NCBI RefSeq assembly: GCF_004684245.1
Contig: NZ_CP038452.1
Location: 1,970,796-2,034,795 of the forward strand
Direction: 5' to 3'
DNA length: 64,000 bases
DNA from: Thermus caldilimi
GTDB taxonomy: Bacteria; Deinococcota; Deinococci; Deinococcales; Thermaceae
Part shown: piece after piece, positions 29,780-38,836 of the stretch
How positions within the stretch are numbered: the first letter of the stretch is position 1
Layout: every line of letters starts with the position of its first letter
Notes under the pieces: generated by a model
What the model was told of the DNA's origin: nothing
The model's database searches: none
Seen by the model: the letters and a program-made list of their open reading frames with translations, nothing else
Translations under genes and position numbers: made by a program

Positions 29780-30361
29780 ACGGAAGGTGGCCTCCTCCCA
29801 TTCCTCCGGATGGAAGGCGTGGTAGCTGACGGTGTAGCCAGGGGTTCCCGGGGTTTTGGGTACCTCCCTTTCTCGCTTCAGGAAGCGGAAGCCTAGGGCC
29901 TGGAGGTGGAGGAAGAGGTCCGGGTAGCTGGCCTCGGAGAGCCGGCCCGCCTCCTCCTCCACCTCGCCCATGCGGAGCCTGGCCCCGAGAAAGCTTCCCA
30001 CCGCCAGCACCACATGGAGGGCCCTGGCCGGGGGGCCCTCCCACGTACCCACCCCCACCACCCTTCTCCCCTCGAGGAGGAGTTCCGTGGCGGTGGCCTG
30101 GAAAAGATGCAGGTTGGGCTGGTTTTCCAGGAGGTACTTGGCCCGGGCGTGGAAGGCCCAAAGCCGGGGATCGGCCGGGTCGTAGGCCTGGGCTAGGAGG
30201 CTCCCTTCTGGAAAAGGGGGCTTTGGGGGCAAAAAGGGCATCATCACCGAGTCCAGGCTCTGGGTGAGGAGGCCCACCCGCACCCCCCTTTGCGCCAAAC
30301 GGTAGGCGGCCTCGCTCCCCGCGAAGCCCGCCCCCACGATGAGCACCTGGTAATCCTGCAT
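29663..30361 (-). CDS. GidA/TrmFO-related FAD protein
   Basis: A 232-residue protein resembling only the FAD-binding part of GidA/MnmG. QVLIVGAGFAGSEAAYRLAQRGV at the N-terminus is the dinucleotide fold; VLAVGSFLGARLRMG and TPGTPGYTVSYHAF follow, and the end is GLCVREGEYALMSQEGLRLAEHL. It lacks the tRNA-binding and C-terminal regions of MnmG. A Thermus homologue is known only as gidA-related. Its 3' end overlaps mutY by 117 bp. Confidence 0.85.
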   Translation of the reverse strand: MQDYQVLIVGAGFAGSEAAYRLAQRGVRVGLLTQSLDSVMMPFLPPKPPFPEGSLLAQAYDPADPRLWAFHARAKYLLENQPNLHLFQATATELLLEGRRVVGVGTWEGPPARALHVVLAVGSFLGARLRMGEVEEEAGRLSEASYPDLFLHLQALGFRFLKREREVPKTPGTPGYTVSYHAFHPEEWEEATFRLTRLEGLYAVGLCVREGEYALMSQEGLRLAEHLFHELG

Positions 30362-30378
30362 GGCAGGCGAAAGGATTT

Positions 30379-30401
30379 AAAAAAGGCCCTCGAGGGGCCT
30401 T
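30379..30401 (-). terminator. Terminator after tRNA-Trp
   Basis: On the minus strand AGGCCCC, loop TCG, GGGCCT followed by TTTTTT. It separates tRNA-Trp from the GidA-related gene. Confidence 0.7.
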
Positions 30402-30424
30402 AAACCTAGCCCTTTGGGCTAGCG

Positions 30425-30500
30425 TGGCGGGCCGTGAAGGACTCGAACCTCCAACCCCCGGTTTTGGAGACCGGTGCTCTGCCAGTTGAGCTAACGGCCC
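30425..30500 (-). tRNA. tRNA-Trp (CCA)
   Basis: A 76-nt cloverleaf on the minus strand with acceptor GGGCCGT/ACGGCCC, anticodon stem CCGGT/ACCGG around CCA, T-loop GGTTCGAGT, and encoded CCA. Confidence 0.95.
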
Positions 30501-30512
30501 CCGCCTTCCGGG

Positions 30513-30541
30513 ATTGTAGCACACCCTCGGGAAAAGGCCAA
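30513..30541 (-). promoter_or_regulatory. Promoter of tRNA-Trp
   Basis: Minus strand TTGGCC (30536-30541), 17 nt, TACAAT (30513-30518). Confidence 0.65.
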
Positions 30542-30566
30542 GGGGCGCTTCCTGTAGAATGGGGCC

Positions 30567-31432
30567 ATGCCCCGCAGGCTGGCCCTGGCAGTCCTATGTT
30601 TGCTTTTCCCCTGGACCCTGGCCCAGGTAAGCTCTCCCCAAGGGGGTTCTTTGGAAGGGCCTGCCCTCTCGCACACCGTGGCTCCAGGGGATACCCTGTT
30701 CTCCATCGCCCGGCGCTACGGCACCACGGTGGAGGAGCTCATGCGCCTCAATGGCCTGGATACCTTTCTCATCCAGCCAGGGCAGGTGCTCAGGCTTCCC
30801 CAAGGGGGGGAGCGCATCCACGTGGTGGCCCCCGGGGATACCCTTTTCTCCCTGGCGCGCCGCTATGGGACCACGGTGGAAGACCTCATGCGCCTCAACG
30901 GGCTTTCCACGCCGGGGCTTAAGGTGGGCCAGACCCTAAAGATCCCAGCCCCCAGGGGGAGGATGGATCCAGAGAGAAAGCCTCCCCGGAATCCCCTCCC
31001 TCGTCCCAGGGTGGAGGCCATGCCCGTGACCCGGGGGAGGTGGGCGAGGATTACGACCCGGAAAGCCCGCTTCTCAAAATCGTCCTCCGCTACCTGGGGG
31101 TACCCTACAAGTATGGGGCCAACTCGCCCACCTCCCTGGACTGCTCCGCCTTTGTAGCCCAGGTGTACGCCGAGCTGGGCATAGCCCTGCCCCGCACCAC
31201 CCGGGAGCAGTTTCAGGCGCTTCCCGCCGCCGAGGCGTTGCGCCCGGGGGACCTGGTCTTCTTCAGCTTCGGGGGACGGGAGGTGGACCATGTGGGCATC
31301 TACCTGGGCCGGGCCCTTTTCGCCCACGCCTCTAGCTACGGGAGCCGGGTGGTGATCGAGAGCCTCGAGGCCCCCTTCTACCAAAAGGTCTATCGGGGTG
31401 CCCGGAGGGTGGCGCAAGAAGCCAGAAAATAG
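30567..31432 (+). CDS. LysM and NlpC/P60 cell-wall hydrolase, frameshifted
   Basis: Exported peptidoglycan hydrolase. Signal peptide at 1-20 ([18 protein letters not shown]), two LysM repeats (about 35-78 and 83-125) with [19 protein letters not shown] and [19 protein letters not shown]. The NlpC/P60 domain is in another frame, beginning about [10 protein letters not shown], with catalytic Cys in LDCSAFV and His in DHVGIYLG and HASSYGS. Adding one C to the five-C run at 30949-30953 links them through a Ser/Gly-rich linker, about 288 residues in all. The lesion is in the linker. Confidence 0.88.
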
Positions 31433-31435
31433 CCC

Positions 31436-32361
31436 TTAGGGCCAGTCCTTTATCTCCCCCCGGGCCTTCCGCAGGGCGGTGAGGAGGGCTTCTCCCGGGT
31501 TTCCTTCCCCTCGGAAGGCCTCGGTTTCCCGTTCCAGCCAGGCCTCCCCTTCCCGGAAAAGCACCCCCGGGCCTCCTTCAGGGCTTCTTGTAGGAGGGCC
31601 CCCAGGGAGTAGAAAGGGGCGCCTTGGGGCAGGTCGGGGTCGAAGCCCTGCCGGGAGAGGGCCCGGCCATAGGGCTCCTCCCTCTCCTCCATGGTTCCGC
31701 CCTGGGCGAAGTACCGCCGCAAAACCCTTCCCCAGTCCCCCACGCGGCTGTAGGGGGCCATGGCCTGGAAGGCGGCCTCGAGGTCTTCCGGGCTGTAGGG
31801 CCGGTAGCGGTTTTCGTGCACCACCAGGCTCCTCGGAAGCCGGGGCCTGGGGGGGCCTTCCTCATCCGGAACGCCCACCGCCAGGCCCACCGCGGGGATG
31901 ACCCCTCTGGGAAGCTCCAGGAGGTGGATGAGCTCCTCCACCCCGTTCAGCACCCCTCCGATGAAGCAGACCCCGTAGCCCAGGGCCTCGGCGGTAAGGG
32001 CCAGGTAGCTGGCGGCTAGCCCTGCGTCCAAGAGGGCGAAGTGCAAGGCGGTTTTGGGCCAGAAGGCCATCCTTTCCCCCCGATGGGCGAGAAGCCTCTC
32101 CAGACGATGCACATCCGCCAGGAAAACGAAGAACTCCGCCGCCTTTTGGATGTGCTCCTGATTCCCGGAAAGCCTCGCCACCTCTTCCCTAAGCCCGGGG
32201 TCCGTGATCCGGATGGCGCTGTAAAGCTGGGCGCTGGCGTCGGTGGGGGCTCTTTGCAGGGCGAAGAGGAGCTTCTCTAAGTCTTCCTCGGGTATGGGCA
32301 CCGGCTTAAAGCGGCGCACGCTGCGCCTCTGGGCCAGGATGGGAAGAAGGTCCACCGCCAT
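31436..32361 (-). CDS. Nitroreductase-family flavoprotein, frameshifted
   Basis: FMN-dependent reductase family. RSVRRFKPVPIPEEDLEKLL near residue 13, RAPTDASAQLYSAI, and ALGYGVCFIGGVLNGVEEL are the FMN-binding blocks. The plain frame ends with an unconvincing Pro/Gly/Lys tail at 31450; adding one base to the five-C run at 31564-31568 restores VLFREGEAWLERETEAFRG and LTALRKARGEIKDWP, ending at 31436, 308 residues. The ATG at 32361 is preferred over an ATG at 32403. It converges on the NlpC gene, 3 nt apart. Confidence 0.85.
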
Positions 32362-32369
32362 CCTCCCCA

Positions 32370-33440
32370 CTATAGGCCTAGCCAGGCCATGTACGCCCGC
32401 CAAAGGGCCTCCCCGAAGAAGAAGGCCACCACCCCTCCCAAGGCCAGGTAGGGGCCGAAGGGGATTTTCCGTTGCCGGAAAGCCAGGCCCACCAGGGCTC
32501 CGGCGAAGACCCCCAGGAACAGGGCCAGGAGGCTATAAAGCCCAAGCCAGGCTCCCAGCGCCCCCAAAAGCTTCACATCCCCATAGCCCATGGCCACGGG
32601 ATCGGTTTCCTCCCCCTCCTCGTTTAGGGGTTTGAAGGCCCAGTAAAGCCCCCCTGCCAGGGCCAACCCCCCTGCCGCCAGGAGGGACTCTTTCAAGGTG
32701 CTCAGGAGGTCGGCCCCCAGGTAGGGGGCCAGGATCCAGGCCAGGGGCAGGAGGGAAAGGGTAATCCGGTCGGGAAGCACCACGGGTTTTCCCGTGCGCC
32801 CCGAAAGGGCCCAGGTGAGGAAGGCCAGGGCCATGCCCACCCCTGGGCCCAGGAGGGCCCCGAAAAGGGCCGCCATGTGCACCTGGTGGGGCCCCACGGG
32901 CACCTCCGCCCTGGCCTCGCGGAAGCGCCTCAGGAAAAGCCCTCCGTACCCCGCCACCAGCCCCAGGACCCCGGCGGCGATCAAGGCCCCGTCCAGGGCC
33001 TCGGCGAAGGGGCGGGGGAAGGAAAGAAGGTAGGCGGAAAGGAGCCCCAGGAAGAGAAGGCCGTAGGTGAGGGAATCGGGAAGCTCATAGGTGTCCAGGT
33101 CTATGAAGGAAAGGGCCACCAGGAGGGCCAGGAAGGCGAAGGTGAGGAAAGCCTGGGGCGAGGGAGGGTAAAAGAGGGCGGCCAGGGCAAAAAGCAGGCC
33201 CGTGAGGGCCTCCACCAGGGGATAGCGGGGGGATATGGGGCTATGGCAATAGCGGCACCGCCCCTTAAGGGCCAGGTAGGAGAACACGGGAACCAGGTCC
33301 CTAGGGGCCAGGCGATGCCCGCAATGGGGGCAGCGGGAGGGTGGGAAGACGATGGACTCCCCTTTGGGCAGGCGGTGGATGACCACGTTCAGGAAGGAGC
33401 CCACCACCAGGCCGAGGAGCAGGGCAACAAAGGGCCACAT
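32370..33440 (-). CDS. pilD: Type IV prepilin peptidase
   Basis: A 356-residue integral membrane protease that cleaves and methylates prepilins. VVGSFLNVVIHRLP at the start, zinc cysteines CPHC (37-40) and CRYC (62-65), SFIDLDTYELPD with the first catalytic Asp, and MGYGDVKLLGALGAWLG with the second. Multiple membrane helices follow. It would serve type IV pili and DNA uptake, with comM in the same window. Confidence 0.95.
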   Translation of the reverse strand: MWPFVALLLGLVVGSFLNVVIHRLPKGESIVFPPSRCPHCGHRLAPRDLVPVFSYLALKGRCRYCHSPISPRYPLVEALTGLLFALAALFYPPSPQAFLTFAFLALLVALSFIDLDTYELPDSLTYGLLFLGLLSAYLLSFPRPFAEALDGALIAAGVLGLVAGYGGLFLRRFREARAEVPVGPHQVHMAALFGALLGPGVGMALAFLTWALSGRTGKPVVLPDRITLSLLPLAWILAPYLGADLLSTLKESLLAAGGLALAGGLYWAFKPLNEEGEETDPVAMGYGDVKLLGALGAWLGLYSLLALFLGVFAGALVGLAFRQRKIPFGPYLALGGVVAFFFGEALWRAYMAWLGL

Positions 33441-33587
33441 GGGGGCATTTTAAGGCCCGAACCCCGGGCCACCGACAACAGGCCCTGGGTTCCATTCCTG
33501 CCTACGGGGTTTTGCCGATCCCTTCACGCTCGGCCAAGGCCCTTCCGCAAGCTCCCTCCTGGGGAAGCCTGGGGGCACGGAAGGGCA
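33441..33587. other. Unassigned gap
   Basis: 147 bp between pilD and a small membrane-protein gene. I see no convincing reading frame or strong hairpin. Confidence 0.5.
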
Positions 33588-33752
33588 TTAGGCCTGCGGA
33601 GAGAGGTTTTCTGGCTCACCTGGGCGGTCGGTATCGTCAAAGAGAAGGGCGAAGAGGAAGAAGAGGAGTACCCCCAGCAAGGACCAGGCCCCGCCAAGGC
33701 CGAAGAGCCCCACGGCCAAAAGCCCCATCCCAAGGGTCAGGACCAATCTCAT
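33588..33752 (-). CDS. Small two-helix membrane protein
   Basis: A 54-residue protein, not recognised. MRLVLTLGMGLLAVGLFGLG forms one hydrophobic helix, then GGAWSLLGVLLFFLFALLF a second, and a polar tail DDTDRPGEPENLSPQA. The ATG at 33752 has TAAAAT ending 6 nt upstream, so it may be leaderless. The codon pattern and helices suggest a real gene; other frames in this span look like shadows. Confidence 0.6.
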   Translation of the reverse strand: MRLVLTLGMGLLAVGLFGLGGAWSLLGVLLFFLFALLFDDTDRPGEPENLSPQA

Positions 33753-33855
33753 AAGGGTATTTTAACATACCAACACTATAGATAAGCAAAATCTTCATTT
33801 TGTGGGGAGGGCTGAGCCTAGGAGAAGTTTCATGGGCCTTTAACACCCTGAGGGG

Positions 33856-33861
33856 TAAGAT
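33856..33861 (+). promoter_or_regulatory. -10 of leaderless carboxypeptidase Taq
   Basis: TAAGAT ends 6 nt before the GTG start at 33868. Confidence 0.5.
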
Positions 33862-33867
33862 GCTTTC

Positions 33868-35403
33868 GTGAAACCTGAAGCGGCCTATCAGCAGCTTTTG
33901 GAGTTTCAAAGGGAAACCGCCTACCTGGCTTCCCTGGGGGCCCTGGCGGCTTGGGACCAGCGCACCATGATCCCGAAGAAGGGGCACGAGCACCGGGCCA
34001 GGCAGATGGCCGCCCTGGCCCGCCTCCTCCACCAGCGGGCCACCGACCCCAGGGTTGGGGAGTGGCTTTCGGCGGTGGAAGGCTCCCACCTGGTGCAGGA
34101 TCCCCTATCCGACGCGGCGGTCAACGTCCGGGAGTGGCGGCAAGCCTACGAGCGCACCCGGGCCATTCCCGAGCGGCTGGCGGTGGAGCTGGCCCAGGCG
34201 CAAAGCGAGGGGGAAAGCTATTGGGAGGAAGCCCGCCCCAGGGATGACTGGCAGGGCTTCTTGCCCTACCTGAGGCGCATCTTCCAGCTCACCAAGGAGA
34301 GGGCGGAGATCCTTGCCGCCCTTCCCGTGCCCCAAGGGGACCCGCCTTACGGGGAACTTTACGACGCCCTCCTGGACGGGTACGAGCCGGGGATGCGGGC
34401 GGCGGAACTGCAGCCCCTTTTCCAGGAGCTGAGGGAGGGGCTTCAGGAGCTTTTGGACCGGATCCAGGGTAGCAGCCGAAAACCCGACACCACCATCCTG
34501 CACCGCCCCTACCCCAAGGAGGCCCAGCGGGCCTTTGCCCTCGAGCTTCTTTCTGCCTGCGGTTACGACCTCGAGGCCGGCCGCCTGGACCCCACCGCCC
34601 ATCCCTTTGAGATCTCCATCGGGCCCGGGGACGTGCGCATCACCACCCGTTACTTCGAGGACTTCTTCAACGCGGGTATCTTCGGCACCCTGCACGAGAT
34701 GGGCCATGCCCTCTACGAGCAGGGCCTGCCCAAGGAGCACTGGGGCACGCCAAGGGGGGAGGCGGTCTCCTTAGGGGTGCACGAGTCGCAAAGCCGCACC
34801 TGGGAGAACCTGGTGGGCCGCTCCTTAGGCTTCTGGGAGCGCTTCTTCCCCCGGGCTAAGGAACTTTTCCCGAGCCTTCAGGACGTGGCCCTGGAGGACT
34901 TTCACCGGGCGGTGAACGCCGTGGCGCCCTCCCTCATCCGGGTGGAGGCGGACGAGGTCACCTATAACCTCCACATCCTGGTGCGCCTGGAACTGGAGCT
35001 TGCCCTCTTCCGGGGGGAGCTTGCCCTGGAGGACCTCCCCGGGGCCTGGGCGGAGCGGTACCGGGCCTACCTGGGGGTGGCCCCCAGGGACTTCAAGGAC
35101 GGGGTGATGCAGGACGTGCACTGGTCCGGGGGGCTTTTCGGCTACTTCCCCACCTACACCCTGGGCAACCTCTACGCCGCCCAGTTCTTCCAAAAGGCCC
35201 AGGAGGAGCTTGGGGACCTCGAGGGCCAGTTCCGCCGGGGGGAGTTCCGGCCCTTCCTGGACTGGACCCGTAGAAACATCCACGCCGAGGGGAGCCGCTT
35301 CCGCCCCAAGGCCTTGGTGGAGCGGGTGACCGGCACGCCCCCCGGTGCCCGGCCCTTTTTGGCCTACCTGGAGAGGAAGTACCAGGCCCTTTACGGTTTC
35401 TGA
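33868..35403 (+). CDS. Carboxypeptidase Taq, M32 metallopeptidase
   Basis: A 511-residue thermostable zinc carboxypeptidase removing C-terminal residues. Zinc motif [13 protein letters not shown] at about 272-284 (HEXXH) and downstream [17 protein letters not shown] with the third ligand Glu. Conserved [22 protein letters not shown] and [10 protein letters not shown], typical of M32. The start is GTG 33868, supported by the leaderless -10. Confidence 0.97.
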   Translation: MKPEAAYQQLLEFQRETAYLASLGALAAWDQRTMIPKKGHEHRARQMAALARLLHQRATDPRVGEWLSAVEGSHLVQDPLSDAAVNVREWRQAYERTRAIPERLAVELAQAQSEGESYWEEARPRDDWQGFLPYLRRIFQLTKERAEILAALPVPQGDPPYGELYDALLDGYEPGMRAAELQPLFQELREGLQELLDRIQGSSRKPDTTILHRPYPKEAQRAFALELLSACGYDLEAGRLDPTAHPFEISIGPGDVRITTRYFEDFFNAGIFGTLHEMGHALYEQGLPKEHWGTPRGEAVSLGVHESQSRTWENLVGRSLGFWERFFPRAKELFPSLQDVALEDFHRAVNAVAPSLIRVEADEVTYNLHILVRLELELALFRGELALEDLPGAWAERYRAYLGVAPRDFKDGVMQDVHWSGGLFGYFPTYTLGNLYAAQFFQKAQEELGDLEGQFRRGEFRPFLDWTRRNIHAEGSRFRPKALVERVTGTPPGARPFLAYLERKYQALYGF

Positions 35404-36467
35404 GGGCGGGACCAGGTGGGGAGGAGGGCCAGGAAGAGGAGGACGCTGGCCGCCCAAAGCGCCCCCTCCCCTCGCCCCGCCATCTCCGCAAAGAACCCGG
35501 CCACGGCAGGTCCCACCGCCTGCCCTAGGGCGAAGGCGGCTGTGGAAAGCCCCATGGCCCGGGGCCAGGCGGAAGGGGGAAGGAGGGTGCGGAAGGCCTG
35601 GGTGAGGGCGGTGATCACCCCCAAGAAGGAGAGGCCGAAGAGGAGGGCGCTTAGGGCGGGAAGGTGCAGGGCCAGGGGTGGAAGGCTTCCCAGGAAGAGC
35701 ACCAGAAGCACGTGGAAAAGCCCTTTTCTCCCCCCTACCCGCTCCACCCAGGGCCCCCAGACGGGTCCGGTCAGGAGGGCTCCCAGGCCCAGGAGGCCGA
35801 AGAGGACGAGGGAGTCCCCCACCACCGCCGCCACGAAGGTCATGTAGCCGATGTACCCCGCCCCGTAAAGGCCGTAGGCCAGGAGTAGGGGAAGGATGGG
35901 CCCCAGGCTTCCCTCGCCCTGGACGGGGGGTGGGGGTTCTTTCAGAAGAGGCCAGGCGAGGAGGGCGGGCAGGCCCAGCAGGAGGCTATACAGGCCCAGC
36001 CTGGCCCAGGCTCCCGTGGGCTCGGCGGCTCCCCATAGGAGCCACGGGGCCAGAAGAAGCCCCAGGCCCACGCCCCCATAGTAGATCCCCAGGGTTCGCC
36101 CGGAGCTGCCCAGGGCCATGAGGAGGGCCGCCCCTCCCACGAAGACTAAGGCGCCCAGAAAACCCTGGAGAAACCGCAGGCTGAAGACCAGGGGGAGGCT
36201 TTCCATCCCCGTGAGGGCCAGGATGGGGCCCTGAAGGAGAAGGGCCAGAAAGAACCCTTTCCGGTAGCCCATCCGGCCCAGGAGGCGGTGGCTGAAAAAG
36301 GCCCCCACCAGGTAGCCCAGGGTGTTGGCGCTTCCCAGGATCCCCGCTTGGGCGTAGGAGAGCCCCCAGGCGTTTTGCATGAGGGGCAGGACCAGGGCGT
36401 AGGCGAACCGCCCCAGGCCCAGGGCCAGGGCGGGTCCCAAGGCAAGGAGGACGAGCCTAATAGCCAT
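35391..36467 (-). CDS. MFS transporter (YbfB/YjiJ-like)
   Basis: A 358-residue transporter with about 11-12 hydrophobic helices. [38 protein letters not shown] at the N-terminus is typical of the YbfB/YjiJ group, followed by an MFS loop motif GRMGYRKGF. Substrate is unknown. It overlaps carboxypeptidase Taq by 13 bp at its 3' end and the ABC permease gene by 11 bp at its start. Confidence 0.8.
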   Translation of the reverse strand: MAIRLVLLALGPALALGLGRFAYALVLPLMQNAWGLSYAQAGILGSANTLGYLVGAFFSHRLLGRMGYRKGFFLALLLQGPILALTGMESLPLVFSLRFLQGFLGALVFVGGAALLMALGSSGRTLGIYYGGVGLGLLLAPWLLWGAAEPTGAWARLGLYSLLLGLPALLAWPLLKEPPPPVQGEGSLGPILPLLLAYGLYGAGYIGYMTFVAAVVGDSLVLFGLLGLGALLTGPVWGPWVERVGGRKGLFHVLLVLFLGSLPPLALHLPALSALLFGLSFLGVITALTQAFRTLLPPSAWPRAMGLSTAAFALGQAVGPAVAGFFAEMAGRGEGALWAASVLLFLALLPTWSRPQKP

Positions 36468-37209
36468 GCAAAAGCCCCAGCTTTTTGGCCCGATGTACGG
36501 CCAGTTTGAAGAGGAAAAGCCCCAGGCCCAGGTAGAGGAGGCCGTTCAGGACGGCCAGAAGCAGGAACAGGGGGTCCAGGGGCGCTCCTTCCGCCAGCAT
36601 GCTCCGGGCTAAGGCGGCCCCGGGAGCCATGGGCAAGAGGAGAAAAAGCTCTTGGCCCGGGGCTTGCAGGAGAAAGAGCAAGAGGAACTGGGAAAGGCCC
36701 AGAAGCTGGCCAATGCGCTTGTATACAAGGGCCAGGCTTCCCATGGCAAACCCGAGGCCATACCCCCCCAAGAGAACGGCCAGGAAGGGGAGAACCACCC
36801 AGGGATTAAAGGAGAGCTGGGCTCCCGTGAGGGCCATGAGCACCAAGGCGATGAGAACGACCAGGAGCCCCTGGATGAGGAGTCCGGAGAGGTTCCGCAC
36901 CAGAAAAAGGGGAATCGGCCCATAGGGGGTAAGGAAGACCTGCTCCAGGGTGCCTGTCTGGGCCTCCTCGGTGAGGCCGAAGGAGAGGCTGCTATAGGAA
37001 AGCAGGGTGAAGGACCAGAGCAAGTAGCCCACTAGGACGGCTTCCAGCCTGCCTCCGAACTCCGCCCCCGGCCCGGCCAGAAACCGCGCCCCCAGGAAGA
37101 GGAGGTAGAAGATGAGGCTTAGGCTGACCACCGCTCCCAAAAGTTCCAGGGGGTAGCGGCGCAGGGCCAGGAGGTGCCGCCAAGACTCCGCCAGGAACAG
37201 GTCAAACAT
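36457..37209 (-). CDS. ABC-2 type transporter permease
   Basis: A 250-residue membrane protein with about six helices, matching ABC-2 permeases. FGLTEEAQTGTLEQVFLTPYG is a typical cytoplasmic coupling motif. It pairs with the ATPase upstream, overlapping it by 8 bp. Together they form an exporter; lipids, drugs or polysaccharides are possible substrates and the sequence does not choose. Confidence 0.85.
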   Translation of the reverse strand: MFDLFLAESWRHLLALRRYPLELLGAVVSLSLIFYLLFLGARFLAGPGAEFGGRLEAVLVGYLLWSFTLLSYSSLSFGLTEEAQTGTLEQVFLTPYGPIPLFLVRNLSGLLIQGLLVVLIALVLMALTGAQLSFNPWVVLPFLAVLLGGYGLGFAMGSLALVYKRIGQLLGLSQFLLLFLLQAPGQELFLLLPMAPGAALARSMLAEGAPLDPLFLLLAVLNGLLYLGLGLFLFKLAVHRAKKLGLLHGY

Positions 37210-38107
37210 GGCTCACCACCTTCAGGAAAACTTCCAGGAGATCCGCCTCGGCCTTGGCCACCCGTTTCAGGGGGAGAGGCTTTACCGCTTCCAAAACCCG
37301 CCAGATGGCCTCCCCGTCGCCGCGGAAGAAAAAGGGGTTTTCGCCCTCTATGCCCAAGGCCCACAGGTGCTGGAGCACCTCGAGGGGGGGTGGTTTTTCC
37401 AGCTCCAACACGTAGTATTCCCCGGAGAAACGGGCAAGGAGGCGCTCCTTGGTCTCCTCCAGGATCACCTCGCCCCGGTGGATGATGGCCACCCGGTCGG
37501 CCAGGGCTTCGGCCACCTCCATCTGGTGGGTGGTAAGGAGGATGGCCTTGCCCGCCCGGGCCAGGGCCCGGATCTTTTGCTGCATCAGCAGGGCGGTTTC
37601 CACATCCAGGCCCAGGGTGGGTTCATCCAGCAGGAGCACCTCAGGGTCGTGGACCAGGGCTTGCAGGAGGGCCAGTTTCTGCTGCATCCCCCGGGAGAGG
37701 TGGCGCACCTCCGTGTGGGCTTTTTCCAGGAGTGCATACTCCTCCAGGAGTTTCAAGGCCCGCTTCCTGGTGGCGGCAAGGCGGAGGCCCCGGGCCACCC
37801 CGAAGTAGACCAGGTTTTCCAGGGGGGTAAGCCGCCAGTAGGTGTTGCGGTTCCCCTCCAGGACCGCTCCCAGGTGCTTCAAAGCGAGAGGTTCCCGGAA
37901 GGGGTTCTTCCTCAAAAGGCGCACCTCTCCCTCATCGGGAAGGAGAAGGCCCGCCAGCATCTTCACCGTGGTGCTTTTGCCCGCCCCGTTTTTCCCCAAG
38001 AAGGCCAGGATCTCGCCAGGGCGTAGGGTAAGGTGGACGTTTTTTACGGCCTCGAGGGTCCCGAAGCGCTTGTGCAGGCCCTGGGCTTCCAGGAAGGGGC
38101 GCTCCAT
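37202..38107 (-). CDS. ABC transporter ATP-binding protein
   Basis: A 301-residue ATPase. Walker A GKNGAGKSTTVKML at about 38-51, signature LSRGMQQKLALLQAL, Walker B VLLLDEPTLGLD, and His switch TTHQM. The C-terminal extension is of the CcmA/NodI type used by exporters. ATG 38107 directly follows the mazG stop (TAAGATG); a longer frame upstream is an out-of-frame shadow of mazG. Confidence 0.92.
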   Translation of the reverse strand: MERPFLEAQGLHKRFGTLEAVKNVHLTLRPGEILAFLGKNGAGKSTTVKMLAGLLLPDEGEVRLLRKNPFREPLALKHLGAVLEGNRNTYWRLTPLENLVYFGVARGLRLAATRKRALKLLEEYALLEKAHTEVRHLSRGMQQKLALLQALVHDPEVLLLDEPTLGLDVETALLMQQKIRALARAGKAILLTTHQMEVAEALADRVAIIHRGEVILEETKERLLARFSGEYYVLELEKPPPLEVLQHLWALGIEGENPFFFRGDGEAIWRVLEAVKPLPLKRVAKAEADLLEVFLKVVSHV

Positions 38108-38108
38108 C

Positions 38109-38435
38109 TTAGCCTCCTTTCCGGGTCCAGCGCTCCCCGTCCCGGTCCCGGTACTTGGCCATGGCCTTGAGGAAGGCTTCCTCCAGGTCGATGCCCTCCC
38201 GGTTGGCCAGGGAGATGAGGACGAAGAGGAGGTCGGCGAGCTCCATGGCCAGATCCCCTTCCTCCTCCCCTGGCTTGGGCTTCTTCCCATGGCGGTGGGC
38301 CAGGACCCGGGCCACCTCCCCGAGTTCCTCCGTGAGGCGGGCCAGCATCAGGAGGGGCGGAAAGTAGCCCTCCTTGAACTGGCTGATCCAGGCGTCCACC
38401 TGCCTTTGGGCCTCCTTAAGGGTGAGGGCCTCCAT
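38109..38435 (-). CDS. MazG-type nucleotide pyrophosphohydrolase
   Basis: About 108 residues. EELGEVARVLAHRHG and MELADLLFVLISLANREGIDLEEAFLKAMAKYRDRDG give the MazG EExxE..ExxD metal motif. It hydrolyses NTPs. ATG 38435 is chosen since TATGCT lies 7 nt upstream; ATG 38447 would put the start inside the mgsA -10. Confidence 0.85.
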   Translation of the reverse strand: MEALTLKEAQRQVDAWISQFKEGYFPPLLMLARLTEELGEVARVLAHRHGKKPKPGEEEGDLAMELADLLFVLISLANREGIDLEEAFLKAMAKYRDRDGERWTRKGG

Positions 38436-38446
38436 GGAAAGGAGCA

Positions 38447-38452
38447 TACAAT
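38447..38452 (+). promoter_or_regulatory. -10 of leaderless mgsA
   Basis: TACAAT, 6 nt before the mgsA ATG. It overlaps a divergent TATGCT that suits mazG, so the two starts share a very short promoter region. Confidence 0.6.
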
Positions 38453-38458
38453 GGCCCC

Positions 38459-38836
38459 ATGAAGGCCTTGGCCCTCATCGCCCACGATGCCAAAAAGGAC
38501 GATATGGTGGCCTTTTGCCAACGGCACCGGGAGCTTCTTTCCCGCTTCCCCCTCCTGGCCACGGGCACCACGGGGAAACGCATCCAGGAGGCCACCGGCC
38601 TCGAGGTGGAGCGGGTTCTTTCTGGTCCCCTGGGAGGAGATATGCAGATCGGGTCCAGGGTCGCTGAGGGAAAGGTGCTTTGCGTGCTCTTTTTCCAGGA
38701 TCCCCTCACCCCCAAGCCCCACGAGCCCGATGTGCAGGCCCTCATGCGGGTGTGCAACGTGCACGGGGTGCCCTTGGCCACCAACCTCGAGGCGGCGGAG
38801 GCCCTTGTTCCCTGGCTTGCTGCCCAGGCAGGCTAA
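38459..38836 (+). CDS. mgsA: Methylglyoxal synthase
   Basis: Turns dihydroxyacetone phosphate into methylglyoxal. [19 protein letters not shown] at the N-terminus, [37 protein letters not shown] with the catalytic Asp, and [16 protein letters not shown]. 125 residues, a standard length. It has its own leaderless promoter. Confidence 0.95.
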   Translation: MKALALIAHDAKKDDMVAFCQRHRELLSRFPLLATGTTGKRIQEATGLEVERVLSGPLGGDMQIGSRVAEGKVLCVLFFQDPLTPKPHEPDVQALMRVCNVHGVPLATNLEAAEALVPWLAAQAG

